From Blastocatellia bacterium (GTDB lineage: Bacteria > Acidobacteriota > Blastocatellia > UBA7656), in assembly GCA_035275065.1 (NCBI GenBank), contig DATENM010000036.1, positions 1 to 64,000 of the forward strand: DNA of 64,000 nt. Direction: 5' to 3'. The notes beneath the pieces are model-generated. The model searched no databases. It was not told the origin of the DNA and saw only the letters and a program-made list of their open reading frames with translations. The position numbers and the translations under genes were made by a program. Shown here piece after piece: positions 40,711-48,899 of this stretch; the first letter of the stretch is position 1, and each line of letters starts with the position of its first letter.

Positions 40711-40902
40711 TCATTGCTCATCATTCGTCTTTTTGGGGTCGGGGTTTTCACGGTCGGCTTTGCGGCGCGGCACCTGGCGGCGCTCGCCTTTGCGGGTACT
40801 CAGGATGCTGCCATCGGGTTGCGGCTGCGGCTCGCGGCGTTCAGCTTGCCGACGGTCGCCGCCTGAGCGGCGGTCTTTGCCATTCCAATCGTGGTTGCTC
40901 AT
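40711..40902 (-). CDS. Small Arg-rich hypothetical protein
   Basis: 63 residues from ATG 40902. Polar and strongly basic/acidic, with the pattern DRRSGGDRRQAERR and later RKGERRQVPRRK; (D/E)RR-rich motifs of this kind are common in short bacterial proteins of unknown function. No hydrophobic core, so disordered. The assignment as a gene rests on codon pattern and the gap it fills between ahcY and the HU gene; moderate doubt remains. Confidence 0.45.
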   Translation of the reverse strand: MSNHDWNGKDRRSGGDRRQAERREPQPQPDGSILSTRKGERRQVPRRKADRENPDPKKTNDEQ

Positions 40903-41044
40903 ATCAATTGAGAAGTCGCGCCCGGATAGAAGGCCGGGACGCACTTGCAGGTGGTCGGCGAGCAGACGCCGGATCATCGGCAAGGGCGCGGCGACGCCGG
41001 GACGATACCGGCTTCACGCGGCGCGGCGGTAAATCGTCAAGCGT

Positions 41045-41467
41045 TTAGTCAGCCGAGCCGGAAGAAGACGAACCGCCGGTCGCTTCCGTGCTGGCGTTGC
41101 CGGTTTCGGCTGCCGGCTCGCTCGCCGTCGCCGCTTCGGCAGTTACACCGTGACTCTCCCTATCTTCAGCCTTGTCGCCTTCGGCCTCGGGCGAGTCGGT
41201 GAAGAATTCTTTCAGCTCTTTGCCTGGCTTAAAGTAAGGGACACGCTTGGCTGGCACATCAACCGGCTCGCCGGTCTTCGGGTTGCGGCCACGGCGCGGG
41301 CCGCGCTCGCGGGTGCGGAAACTGCCAAAGCCGCGCAATTCGACCTTTTCGCCTTTGTGCAGCGCCCCGATAATCGAATCAAAAACCGTTTCGACAATCA
41401 CTTCCGCGTCGCGCTTGTTCAACTCCGCAGCGCGCGCCACTTCTTCTACAAGCTCTGCTTTCGTCAT
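41045..41467 (-). CDS. HU/IHF-family DNA-binding protein with long acidic tail
   Basis: 140 residues; HU is about 90. The HU fold covers 1-90: MTKAELVEEVARAAELNKRD, GEKVELRGFGSFRTRERGPR, GRNPKTGEPVDVPAKRVPYF. The arm sequence RNPKTGEPV with Pro is intact, so DNA bending is expected. Residues 91-140 are an acidic, Ser/Ala/Glu-rich, disordered tail, the reverse of the basic tails known in some actinobacterial HUs. Such an acidic tail could weaken DNA binding or recruit partners. ATG 41467 is preferred over an upstream start because the N terminus then matches the family. Confidence 0.92.
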   Translation of the reverse strand: MTKAELVEEVARAAELNKRDAEVIVETVFDSIIGALHKGEKVELRGFGSFRTRERGPRRGRNPKTGEPVDVPAKRVPYFKPGKELKEFFTDSPEAEGDKAEDRESHGVTAEAATASEPAAETGNASTEATGGSSSSGSAD

Positions 41468-41749
41468 CGGACTCCTGTTGACCGCCGCTGGCGGCATTTA
41501 TGATTATGCTGTTATTGTGCCGCGCCCGCCTGAAAGCCGCGAACGCGCCGGATGCTTGATGCGTAACACTCCCGAGCCCCGGCCTGCGCCGACTGGTTCA
41601 AATCACGCACAAGTATCTACAGCTAAAGGCCAGAAATCAAGTCGAAAGACGTCGCCGCGTCGTGCCGGCGCGGCACGCCGGTTGTCAGGAGCGCGGACCA
41701 TCCACTACAATACAGCGCGAACGAAGCTTGAATTACCAAGACAACGCCG

Positions 41750-42463
41750 ATGCCCTTTCCTGAAGCCGCAAGGATAGAACTGCCGATATTGCAGGAGCTA
41801 GAAGCCACCGGCGGCAGCGACCAGTTGCGCTACCTCTACGACCGGCTGGTGCATTACTTTCCGCAGTTGACCGCTGATGATCTATTGAGCCGCTCGCCGT
41901 CGCGGCGCAACGCCTGGAATCGCGTCGTCCAGCGCGCCGGGCGCGAGCTGGAAGAGAAAGGCGAGCTGAAGCGCGAGCGCACGCGCTGGACAATCACAGC
42001 CCGTGGCCGCCAGCGCGTCGAGGCCGAAGCTATGCGCCCGCAGCCTGCCGAAGCGATGAGCGAAACCGCGCGCACGCTATCGCACAAAGACGCGCAAGCC
42101 ATGCTTGTCGAAATCGGCATGATGCTGGGCCGTCATGCCGAGGCCGAGTTCGATTATTACGATGTCGTGTGGCGTGATTCGACCAACTCGCCGCGCCTCA
42201 GCCACGTCTTTGAAGTGCAGATTGCCGGCAGCGTCGATAGCGCCCTGACGCGCTTGAAGCATGCCTACGACGCGCAGCGCTCGCTGCCGTTTCTGATTGT
42301 CGCCGACGAACGCTCGGCGCGTTTTGCGGGCAAGCGGCTGAGCGGCTCGTTTCACGAAATCTGGGAAGTCATCACGGTGATCGGCGTCGGCGACTTGCAG
42401 CGTTTGTACGAGGCGCTGCACGCGCAGCGCGCCTTGCTCGAAAAGCTCACCGCCAAGCCGTGA
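41750..42463 (+). CDS. Winged-helix/nuclease-like protein
   Basis: 237 residues. Residues 10-95 resemble the winged-helix domain found at the N terminus of Mrr-type restriction proteins (LLSRSPSRRNAWNRVVQRAGRELEEKG then ARGRQRVEAEA). Residues 110-235 form an alpha/beta domain: HAEAEFDYYDVVWRDS, then HVFEVQIAGSVDSALTRLKHA and FLIVADERSARF. The D138 ... E155-x-Q157 pattern resembles a PD-(D/E)xK nuclease core with Gln for Lys. It may be a restriction-like or DNA-repair protein; mutS lies just downstream. Function is inference. Confidence 0.55.
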   Translation: MPFPEAARIELPILQELEATGGSDQLRYLYDRLVHYFPQLTADDLLSRSPSRRNAWNRVVQRAGRELEEKGELKRERTRWTITARGRQRVEAEAMRPQPAEAMSETARTLSHKDAQAMLVEIGMMLGRHAEAEFDYYDVVWRDSTNSPRLSHVFEVQIAGSVDSALTRLKHAYDAQRSLPFLIVADERSARFAGKRLSGSFHEIWEVITVIGVGDLQRLYEALHAQRALLEKLTAKP

Positions 42464-42475
42464 CGCGAGGCCACT

Positions 42476-42694
42476 ATGAAAAAGCATTTCTTCGCCTTCT
42501 TCTTCATTGCTCTGATGAGCGAAATGGGCACAAGCTGGCTGGTGCGCTACCACAGCGTTGCGCCGGAGGCCGACTTGATCTGCTTCCGCAATCTTCAGAC
42601 GATGATCGCCAACCGCCTATGGGTGTGGGCCGTTTTCTTCCTGTTATTGAGCGCCATCTGGCTGCTGCTGTCGAGAGGCCAGCGGGCGGCCTGA
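42476..42694 (+). CDS. Small membrane protein, unknown
   Basis: 72 residues. N-terminal Lys-Lys and hydrophobic helix 4-20, then a polar stretch, then a second hydrophobic helix 48-65 ending LLLSRGQR. Two-TM or signal-plus-anchor topology. It sits 12 bases after the wHTH gene and 25 before mutS, all on the same strand, so is probably co-transcribed with them. No recognised family. Confidence 0.55.
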   Translation: MKKHFFAFFFIALMSEMGTSWLVRYHSVAPEADLICFRNLQTMIANRLWVWAVFFLLLSAIWLLLSRGQRAA

Positions 42695-42719
42695 TGCGCT
42701 CGCGCTGATTGTTTCACTT

Positions 42720-45275
42720 ATGAGCACGCCGCTGCGCCGACAATACCTGGAGATCAAGCGCCGCTATCCGGGCATGATCCTGCTGTTTCAAATCGGCGAC
42801 TTCTACGAGACCTTTGACGAAGACGCGCAGACGCTGGCCCGCGAGCTGGGCGTCGTGCTGACCCGCAAATGGTTCGGCAAAGGCAATGCCCATCCGCTTG
42901 CAGGCGTTCCCGTGCGCTCGCTCGAAAGCCATCTGGCCAAGCTCATTCAGCGCGGCTATAAGGTCGCCGTCTGCGATCAAGTGACGCCGCCGGGCAAGGG
43001 GCTGGTCGAGCGCGAAGTCACGCGCATTATCACGCCCGGCACGATCATCGAGCCGGGATTGCTCGAACGCCGCGCCAACAATTATCTCGCCGCCTTCATC
43101 ATTGATGAGCGCCTCGCCGGCATCGCTTATGCCGACATCTCGACCGGCGAGTTTCGCATGACGGAACTGAACCGCGAGCAGGCCATCAGCGAGCTTGAGC
43201 GCATCGCCCCGGCAGAGCTGATTGCGCCGCGTGACATCGAATTGCCGACGCTTGAGATTCGCTCGATCACACGGCTCGACGAAGCACTGGTTTCCTTCAC
43301 GGCGGCACGCCGCGCTCTGCTTGAACACTTTGACGTCGCGTCGCTTGCGGCCTTCGGCGCGGAACAGTCGAAACCGGCGACGCGGGCGGCGGGGGCGATC
43401 ATCGCTTACCTGCGCGACACGCAGGGTGACGCGCTCAGTAATCTGACTCACTTGCAAAGCTATCGCGCCACGAGCTTCATGCAGCTCGACCCGCAGACCT
43501 TGCGCAACCTGGAAATCTTTCAGGGCTGGGACTTCACCGGCGGCGCGCCGACCGGCTCGCTGGTGGCGACCATAGACTTGACCGAAACGCCGATGGGCGG
43601 GCGCCTGCTGCGGCGCTGGCTGCGCCACCCGCTGCTAGAGATTAATGAGCTGCGCGCTCGCCAGGATGCGGTCGAATGGTTCGTCAAGCGCGGGCAGACG
43701 CGCGAGCGCAGCCGGGCGCTGCTTGAAAACGTGCTTGATGTCGAACGCCTGCTTGGTCGCATTCGCCGCCGCCTCGCCGTGCCTTACGAGACCTTGAGCC
43801 TGGCGCACAGTCTCAAGCATGTCGGCGAGCTTCGCGCGTTGCTCGAACGCGACGGCGCGCCGGCGGATTACTTTGCGCAGCTAGAAAAGTGCGACGACGT
43901 GATTGCCTTCATCGAAGGCGCGATCAGCGACCGCCCGCCGAGCGACTTTGAGCGTGGCGGCATCATCCGCCCAGGCTTTTCGCGCGAGCTTGACGAGTTG
44001 CGCGCCATACTCGGCGGGGGACGGACGTTCCTCGCAGACTTCGAGAAACGCGAGCGCCAGCGCACAGGCATCCGCTCGCTGAAGGTTGGCTATAACAAGG
44101 TCTTCGGTTATTACATCGAAGTCACGAAGCCAAACCTGCGACTGGTGCCGGTGGAGTATGTGCGCAAGCAGACGCTGACGAATGCCGAGCGTTTCTTTAC
44201 GCTTGAGCTGAAAGAGCACGAATCGCTGATCGCTAACGCCCGCGAGCGCATCCTCGAACTGGAGACGACACTGTACCGGCAGGCGTGCGACGAAATCAGC
44301 CGGCACCACGACCGCATCAGCCGTGTCGGCGCGGCGCTCGGCCGGCTCGACCTGTTCACGGCGCTTGCGGAGCTTGCCGTCGAGCGCCAGTATGTGCGGC
44401 CAGAGCTGACCGAAGACGACGAGCTGACGATCATCAAGGGCCGCCACCCGATGATTGAGCAGATGTTAGAGGGGCGCGAGTTTGTCGCCAACGATACGCG
44501 GCTGTCGAACCACGACACACAGATCATGTTAATCACCGCGCCGAATATGGCCGGCAAGTCGGTTTATCTGCGGCAGGTGGCGTTGATCTGTCTGCTCGGC
44601 CAGATCGGCAGCTTCGTGCCGGCGCAGTCGGCGCGGCTGGGGTTGCTGGATCGCATCTTCACGCGCATCGGCTTGAACGATTACACGTTGCGCGGTCACT
44701 CGAGCTTCATGATCGAGATGATCGAGACCGCGCACATCCTGCATCACGCGACGCCGCGCAGCCTCGTCCTGCTTGACGAGATCGGGCGCGGCACCTCGAC
44801 CGCCGACGGATTATCGATTGCGCGGGCGGTGATCGAGTATCTGCACAATCAGCCGCGGCTTCAGGCGAAGACATTGTTTGCGACCCACTATCACGAGCTG
44901 ACCGATGTGAGTGATTACCTGCCGCGCGTGCGCAACTATCACGTCGCGGTGCGCGAGCGCGGCGGCAAGGTACACTATCTGCACAGGCTGGAAGCGGGCC
45001 GCGCCGAAAAGAGTTTTGGGATTTACGTCGCCCAGATTGCCGGCTTGCCAAAACCTGTGCTGCGCCGCGCCGGCGAGCTGTTAAACGAGCGCGATCAAGC
45101 GGCGAGCGAAGCAAAACGCGGCGGCGGTTCATCCGAAACGCTCGCGCCGGCGTACCGCGCTTTGCTCGACCAGCTTGCCGCGCTCGACATCAACGAGTTG
45201 AGCCCGGTCGAAGCGTTGACCAGGCTCTACGAGATGCAACAGCGCGCCAAGGAATTAAACGGGGCGAATGATTGA
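42720..45275 (+). CDS. mutS: DNA mismatch repair protein MutS
   Basis: 851 residues. The mismatch-binding Phe-x-Glu motif is present (GDFYETFDEDA near 24-34). Domains I-V in order, ending with the ATPase: Walker A TAPNMAGKSVYLRQ near 604-617, SSFMIEM, Walker B LVLLDEIGRGTSTADG, and a FATHYHEL His-switch. It recognises mispairs and recruits MutL. No ribosome-binding site is apparent; the start is set by homology. Its last 21 bases overlap the convergent ACT-protein gene. Confidence 0.97.
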   Translation: MSTPLRRQYLEIKRRYPGMILLFQIGDFYETFDEDAQTLARELGVVLTRKWFGKGNAHPLAGVPVRSLESHLAKLIQRGYKVAVCDQVTPPGKGLVEREVTRIITPGTIIEPGLLERRANNYLAAFIIDERLAGIAYADISTGEFRMTELNREQAISELERIAPAELIAPRDIELPTLEIRSITRLDEALVSFTAARRALLEHFDVASLAAFGAEQSKPATRAAGAIIAYLRDTQGDALSNLTHLQSYRATSFMQLDPQTLRNLEIFQGWDFTGGAPTGSLVATIDLTETPMGGRLLRRWLRHPLLEINELRARQDAVEWFVKRGQTRERSRALLENVLDVERLLGRIRRRLAVPYETLSLAHSLKHVGELRALLERDGAPADYFAQLEKCDDVIAFIEGAISDRPPSDFERGGIIRPGFSRELDELRAILGGGRTFLADFEKRERQRTGIRSLKVGYNKVFGYYIEVTKPNLRLVPVEYVRKQTLTNAERFFTLELKEHESLIANARERILELETTLYRQACDEISRHHDRISRVGAALGRLDLFTALAELAVERQYVRPELTEDDELTIIKGRHPMIEQMLEGREFVANDTRLSNHDTQIMLITAPNMAGKSVYLRQVALICLLGQIGSFVPAQSARLGLLDRIFTRIGLNDYTLRGHSSFMIEMIETAHILHHATPRSLVLLDEIGRGTSTADGLSIARAVIEYLHNQPRLQAKTLFATHYHELTDVSDYLPRVRNYHVAVRERGGKVHYLHRLEAGRAEKSFGIYVAQIAGLPKPVLRRAGELLNERDQAASEAKRGGGSSETLAPAYRALLDQLAALDINELSPVEALTRLYEMQQRAKELNGAND

Positions 45276-45638
45276 ATGACCGGCAGCGGCGAGCGCGGCA
45301 ATGGCCGATTCCAGATGCGCTTGCTTGACCAACAGGTAATCGGTGTCGAAGGTCGAGATGACGAAGATGCTGATGCCGGCAGCGGCGAGCGGCGCGGTTA
45401 GACTCGCCATCACGCCGACCATCGAGAAGGCGAGCGGCCCATGAACTTTCAAACCTCGCCAATCCCCCTCACTCTGAATGTCGTCGGGAACCTCTCGTTG
45501 ATGACAGACAATGGAAAGCTCGTCTGCCGTGCGCGTGATGCTGTAGAAGTTAGACGCGAAGGCCCAACCGGGAATTACCGCATCAGGTGACAGGCGGCAG
45601 ATCGCCAGCGTATCAGGTAGCAGGGTTAGCTTGAACAT
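45255..45638 (-). CDS. ACT-domain protein
   Basis: 127 residues, likely two ACT-like halves: LTLLPDTLAICRLSPDA and the later KVHGPLAFSMVGVMASLTAPLAAAGISIFVIS, a glycine-containing ACT ligand-binding turn followed by STFDTDYLLVKQ. This is the stand-alone ACT_7/CASTOR-like type, presumed to bind an amino acid. Its end overlaps mutS by 21 bases, tail to tail. Neighbour ndk is co-directional but lies downstream of the facing 9-mer arrays. Confidence 0.82.
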   Translation of the reverse strand: MFKLTLLPDTLAICRLSPDAVIPGWAFASNFYSITRTADELSIVCHQREVPDDIQSEGDWRGLKVHGPLAFSMVGVMASLTAPLAAAGISIFVISTFDTDYLLVKQAHLESAIAALAAAGHSIIRPV

Positions 45639-45649
45639 CAGGGGCGATT

Positions 45650-45724
45650 AACCACGGAGGCACAGAGGCACAGAGGCACAGAGATAGCCCGGAGTATCCT
45701 CTGTGCCTCTGTGCCTCTGTGGTT
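45650..45724. repeat. Facing 9-bp word arrays (gaggcacag / ctctgtgcc)
   Basis: Left arm 45650-45683, right arm 45698-45724; the stem would be about 27 bp with a 14-base loop. It lies 20 bases past the ndk stop (minus sense) and just ahead of the ACT gene start. Confidence 0.8.
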
Positions 45725-45743
45725 TTCTTTCATTTCTTGATGA

Positions 45744-46208
45744 CTATCCAAGCTCGTCTTCGGAATAGACGGTCGGCGTCAACGCCGAGTCGTACTCAAA
45801 AAGTTCCGCCGCCTCGAAGAAGCGCGCCACTTCAGCCTTCGCGGTTTCGAGCGAATCCGATGCGTGAACCAGATTGGCCTGCACGCTCATGGCCCAGTCG
45901 CCGCGAATCGTGCCGGGCGCGGCCTCGCGGGCTTTGGTGATGCCGCACGACCGGCGCACGGTTTCGACCGCATCGAGCCCTTCGATGCAGATGGCGACCA
46001 CCGGCGTCAGTGTCATGAATCGCTTGGTGCCGGGAAAGAATGGCTTATCGGCCAGATGGCTATAATGCTCGTTCAGCAAGGCGTCCGTGAGCTTCATGAA
46101 TTTCATGCCGGCGACTTTCAAGCCTTTGTCTTCAAAGCGCGCCAGGATGCGGCCAATCAGGCCGCGCTGCACCGCGTCGGGTTTGATTAAAACTAAAGTG
46201 CGTTCCAT
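45744..46208 (-). CDS. ndk: Nucleoside diphosphate kinase
   Basis: 154 residues, normal length. Ndk balances NTP and dNTP pools using a phosphohistidine. N-terminal ERTLVLIKPDAVQRGLIGRI and the active-site NLVHASDS block with the phosphorylated His are intact; the Kpn-loop region is GTIRGDWA. Start ATG is preceded by AAGGAG on the minus strand; an AT-rich TATATTAAT stretch 30 bases further up may be its -10. Confidence 0.97.
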   Translation of the reverse strand: MERTLVLIKPDAVQRGLIGRILARFEDKGLKVAGMKFMKLTDALLNEHYSHLADKPFFPGTKRFMTLTPVVAICIEGLDAVETVRRSCGITKAREAAPGTIRGDWAMSVQANLVHASDSLETAKAEVARFFEAAELFEYDSALTPTVYSEDELG

Positions 46209-46372
46209 ACAGTCTCCTTCTGGTTGAAATTAATAACCGATTAATATAGCCGACGCGGCGCGCGGCGGACAAGCAGGCGCGACCGCTGCGCCGGGCTCGC
46301 TGCAAAGGGCGGGCGCAACGGCGCGGCGATGGTTTATAATTGCCCTTCGATTTTGCCGCAAAGGAAAACGTG

Positions 46373-46717
46373 ATGAGCGACCGATTGAGCGATGCTGAAT
46401 TTCAGGAGAAAGCCGAGACGACGATCCGCGACCTTGAGGAAGCCTTCGCGGCGCTCGGCGAAGACCGCGACCTTGATGTCGATGCGCAGGGCGGCATCCT
46501 AAGCATCACTTTTGAAGAAGGCGAGCCGGGCCGCTTCATTGTCAGCCCGAATTCCTCTGTGCGCCAGTTGTGGGTATCGGCGCGCGTTTCGAGCTACAAG
46601 TTCGACTGGTCCGCGGAAGCGAATGCTTTTGTGCTGACCGGCACAGGCGAGCCGATCAAGCAGGTGATGACGCGCCTCGCGCAAGAACAGCTCGCCGACC
46701 AGAACGTGACGTTATAG
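46373..46717 (+). CDS. cyaY: Frataxin-like iron-binding protein CyaY
   Basis: 114 residues. N-terminal acidic helix (DAEFQEKAETTIRDLEEAF), then the beta sheet with GGILSITFEEGEPGRFIVSP, VRQLWVSARVSSYKFDW and a C-terminal helix. These match E. coli CyaY region by region (the GGVLTITF and QxWxAxxxGGYHFD blocks). Frataxins bind Fe2+ through the acidic ridge and modulate Fe-S cluster assembly on IscS/IscU. It is the first gene of the run ending in DUF547. AAGGAAAAC lies upstream of ATG. No isc genes are visible here. Confidence 0.88.
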   Translation: MSDRLSDAEFQEKAETTIRDLEEAFAALGEDRDLDVDAQGGILSITFEEGEPGRFIVSPNSSVRQLWVSARVSSYKFDWSAEANAFVLTGTGEPIKQVMTRLAQEQLADQNVTL

Positions 46718-46734
46718 CCGCGAAGAGAATCCGC

Positions 46735-47442
46735 TTGCGACGAACTGGGAAAACCGACACGCCGACGCTTGCCGAAATCCGGCGATTGCTGAATCTCGTC
46801 CGCGACACAGACGGGCCGGACGAACGATTGGCGCGATTGTCGGCGCAGTTTCTTGACGCGCCGTACCTGAGCAATCCGCTCGGCGGTGGCCCGGACGTGG
46901 CTGAATCGCTGGTGACGCGCCTGGATGGCTTCGACTGCGTGACCTACGTTGAAACGGTGCTGGCGCTCGCCGGCTCGCGCGCCGCAAGTCAGTTCAGCGA
47001 TGCCTTACGCGAGATGCGCTATGCCGATGGTCAGCTAAACTGGCGCAGCCGCAATCACTACATGGCGGACTGGGTGAAGCATAATCGGCGGCGGGGAATC
47101 GTCAAGGACATCACGGTCGGCCCGCGCGCCGTCACACGCACGCGGCGGCTCTCGCTCATTCAGCAATTGCCATCAAAGACGGTCACCTTTCGCGTTTTTC
47201 CAAAGCAAGCGATGGCCACGATTCGCCGCATCGCCGAGACCGGCGACATTGCGCTGTTCGCTTCGACGCGGCGCAATCTCGACGTGTTTCACATGGGATT
47301 CATTATCAAGCGCGCCGATCAGGTGTGGCTGCGCCACGCGTCGCGCACTGCCGGGCGAGTCATCGATCAACCGCTCGCCGAGTTTTTGAAAGCGCAGCGA
47401 ATGTCTGGAATCATTCTGCTGAGACCTCTATGCCAACCATAA
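46735..47442 (+). CDS. DUF1460 (N-acetylmuramoyl-L-alanine amidase-like) protein
   Basis: About 235 residues from TTG 46735, a start chosen because it follows the cyaY stop and the frame has no better codon; an earlier overlap is possible. The DUF1460 signature RLDGFDCVTYVETVLAL holds a Cys, followed by the NWRSRNHYMADW block and VFHMGFII with a His. Members are cysteine-dependent NlpC/P60-like amidases in structure. No signal peptide is seen, so a peptidoglycan substrate is uncertain; it may act on a cytosolic muropeptide. It overlaps the glycosyltransferase start by 13 bases. Confidence 0.8.
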   Translation: MRRTGKTDTPTLAEIRRLLNLVRDTDGPDERLARLSAQFLDAPYLSNPLGGGPDVAESLVTRLDGFDCVTYVETVLALAGSRAASQFSDALREMRYADGQLNWRSRNHYMADWVKHNRRRGIVKDITVGPRAVTRTRRLSLIQQLPSKTVTFRVFPKQAMATIRRIAETGDIALFASTRRNLDVFHMGFIIKRADQVWLRHASRTAGRVIDQPLAEFLKAQRMSGIILLRPLCQP

Positions 47443-48899
47443 CCGCAGTCTTGAGCGCCGATGGCGACCCGCGGGCGGCTAGCGCGTCGCTTGCCGCACA
47501 CGCCGCCGTCACAGAGATCATCCACTTTGCCCGCGAAGCGCCGCTCGCTTCAACGCCTGCCGACGCGAAATCGCGTGTTATCACCGGCGACTTCTTGAGC
47601 GGGCGCGGCATCAACGAGCTGATCGAGTCGGCGGCGGGCGATTACCTGCTGATTGTCTTGCCCGGCGAAGAGGTCGAATTCGGGCAGCACGCCATTGCGC
47701 GATTTCTGCAAGTCGCCACTGACACCGGCGGCAATTTCGTCTATTCCGATTTCCGCGACGCCGCGGGCGACAGTCTGAGCGATCACCCGTTGATCGATTA
47801 TCAAACCGGCAGCATCCGCGACAGCTTCGATTTCGGCTCGGTGGTCTTGATCGCCAGGGACGCGGCCCGCGACGCCCTTAGCCGCCACGGCGCGATTGAC
47901 GAGCAATGGCGATGGGGCGGCCTTTATGACTTGCGCCTGAAACTCTCGCTTGAATCGAAGCCTTTGCGCATCCCTGAGCCACTTTACACGCGCGTTCCCC
48001 ACGACTTGCGCAAGACCGGCGATAAGCAGTTCGACTACGTTGATCCGCGCCGGCGCGACTTTCAGGTCGAGATGGAAGAGATCGCCACTCGCCACTTGCA
48101 ACGCCTGGGCGCATATCTGCAAGCCGAATTCAAGCCGCGCCCGGCAAGCGACGAAACTTTTGCGGCGCGCGCTTCGGTGGTGATCCCTGTGCGCAACCGC
48201 GAGCGCACGATTGCCGAAGCCGTGCGCAGCGCCCTTTCACAACAAACAGACTTCGGCTTCAATGTCATCGTCGTTGATAACCACTCGACGGACGGAACGA
48301 CGCCGATACTTGCCGAGCTTGCCGCCCAAGACAACCGCCTGGTGCATCTGATTCCTGAGCGGCGCGACCTCGGCATTGGCGGCTGCTGGAACGTAGCGGT
48401 CTTTAGCGCGCAGTGCGGCGAGGTGGCCGTGCAGTTGGATTCCGATGACCTCTACGCCGACCCGTATACCCTGGCGAAGATCGTCGCCGCCTTCGATGCG
48501 GGCGGCTACGCGATGGTCATCGGCTCGTACACCATCGTCAATTTCGAGCTTGAGGAGATGCCGCCCGGCTTGATCGATCACCGCGAATGGACGCGCGACA
48601 ACGGACGCAACAACGCGCTGCGCATCAACGGGCTGGGCGCGCCGCGGGCTTTCTACGTGCCGCTGCTGCGGCGGTTTGGCCTGCCGAATGTCAGCTACGG
48701 CGAGGACTACGCCGCCGCCCTGCGCATCAGCCGCGAGTTTGAGATTGGCCGCATCTACGAGTCGCTTTACTTCGCGCGCCGATGGGAAGGTAACTCTGAT
48801 GCGGCGCTGCCGCTCGCGACGGCGAACCGTTACGATTATTACAAAGACTATCTGCGCACCGTAGAGATCGAAGCGCGCCGGAGGATGAATCAACGGTGA
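47430..48899 (+). CDS. Two-domain GT2 glycosyltransferase (degenerate + active)
   Basis: 489 residues from ATG 47430. The second half (about 245-489) is a normal GT-A/GT2 enzyme: ASVVIPVRNRERTIAEAV, VIVVDNHSTDGT, and metal-binding VQLDSDD. The first 235 residues look like a degenerate GT-A fold (TITAVLSADGDPR, DYLLIVLPGEEVEFGQ) without the metal-binding DxD. Sugar and acceptor unknown. The gene overlaps both neighbours (13 bases with DUF1460, 4 bases with DUF4922), so all are translated together. Confidence 0.85.
   Translation: MPTITAVLSADGDPRAASASLAAHAAVTEIIHFAREAPLASTPADAKSRVITGDFLSGRGINELIESAAGDYLLIVLPGEEVEFGQHAIARFLQVATDTGGNFVYSDFRDAAGDSLSDHPLIDYQTGSIRDSFDFGSVVLIARDAARDALSRHGAIDEQWRWGGLYDLRLKLSLESKPLRIPEPLYTRVPHDLRKTGDKQFDYVDPRRRDFQVEMEEIATRHLQRLGAYLQAEFKPRPASDETFAARASVVIPVRNRERTIAEAVRSALSQQTDFGFNVIVVDNHSTDGTTPILAELAAQDNRLVHLIPERRDLGIGGCWNVAVFSAQCGEVAVQLDSDDLYADPYTLAKIVAAFDAGGYAMVIGSYTIVNFELEEMPPGLIDHREWTRDNGRNNALRINGLGAPRAFYVPLLRRFGLPNVSYGEDYAAALRISREFEIGRIYESLYFARRWEGNSDAALPLATANRYDYYKDYLRTVEIEARRRMNQR

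Noticed and set aside
46570..46734. DUF1460 gene starting inside cyaY at 46570
   Set aside because: The overlap would be 148 bases with no similarity to the family; frataxin coding in the other frame is clear.
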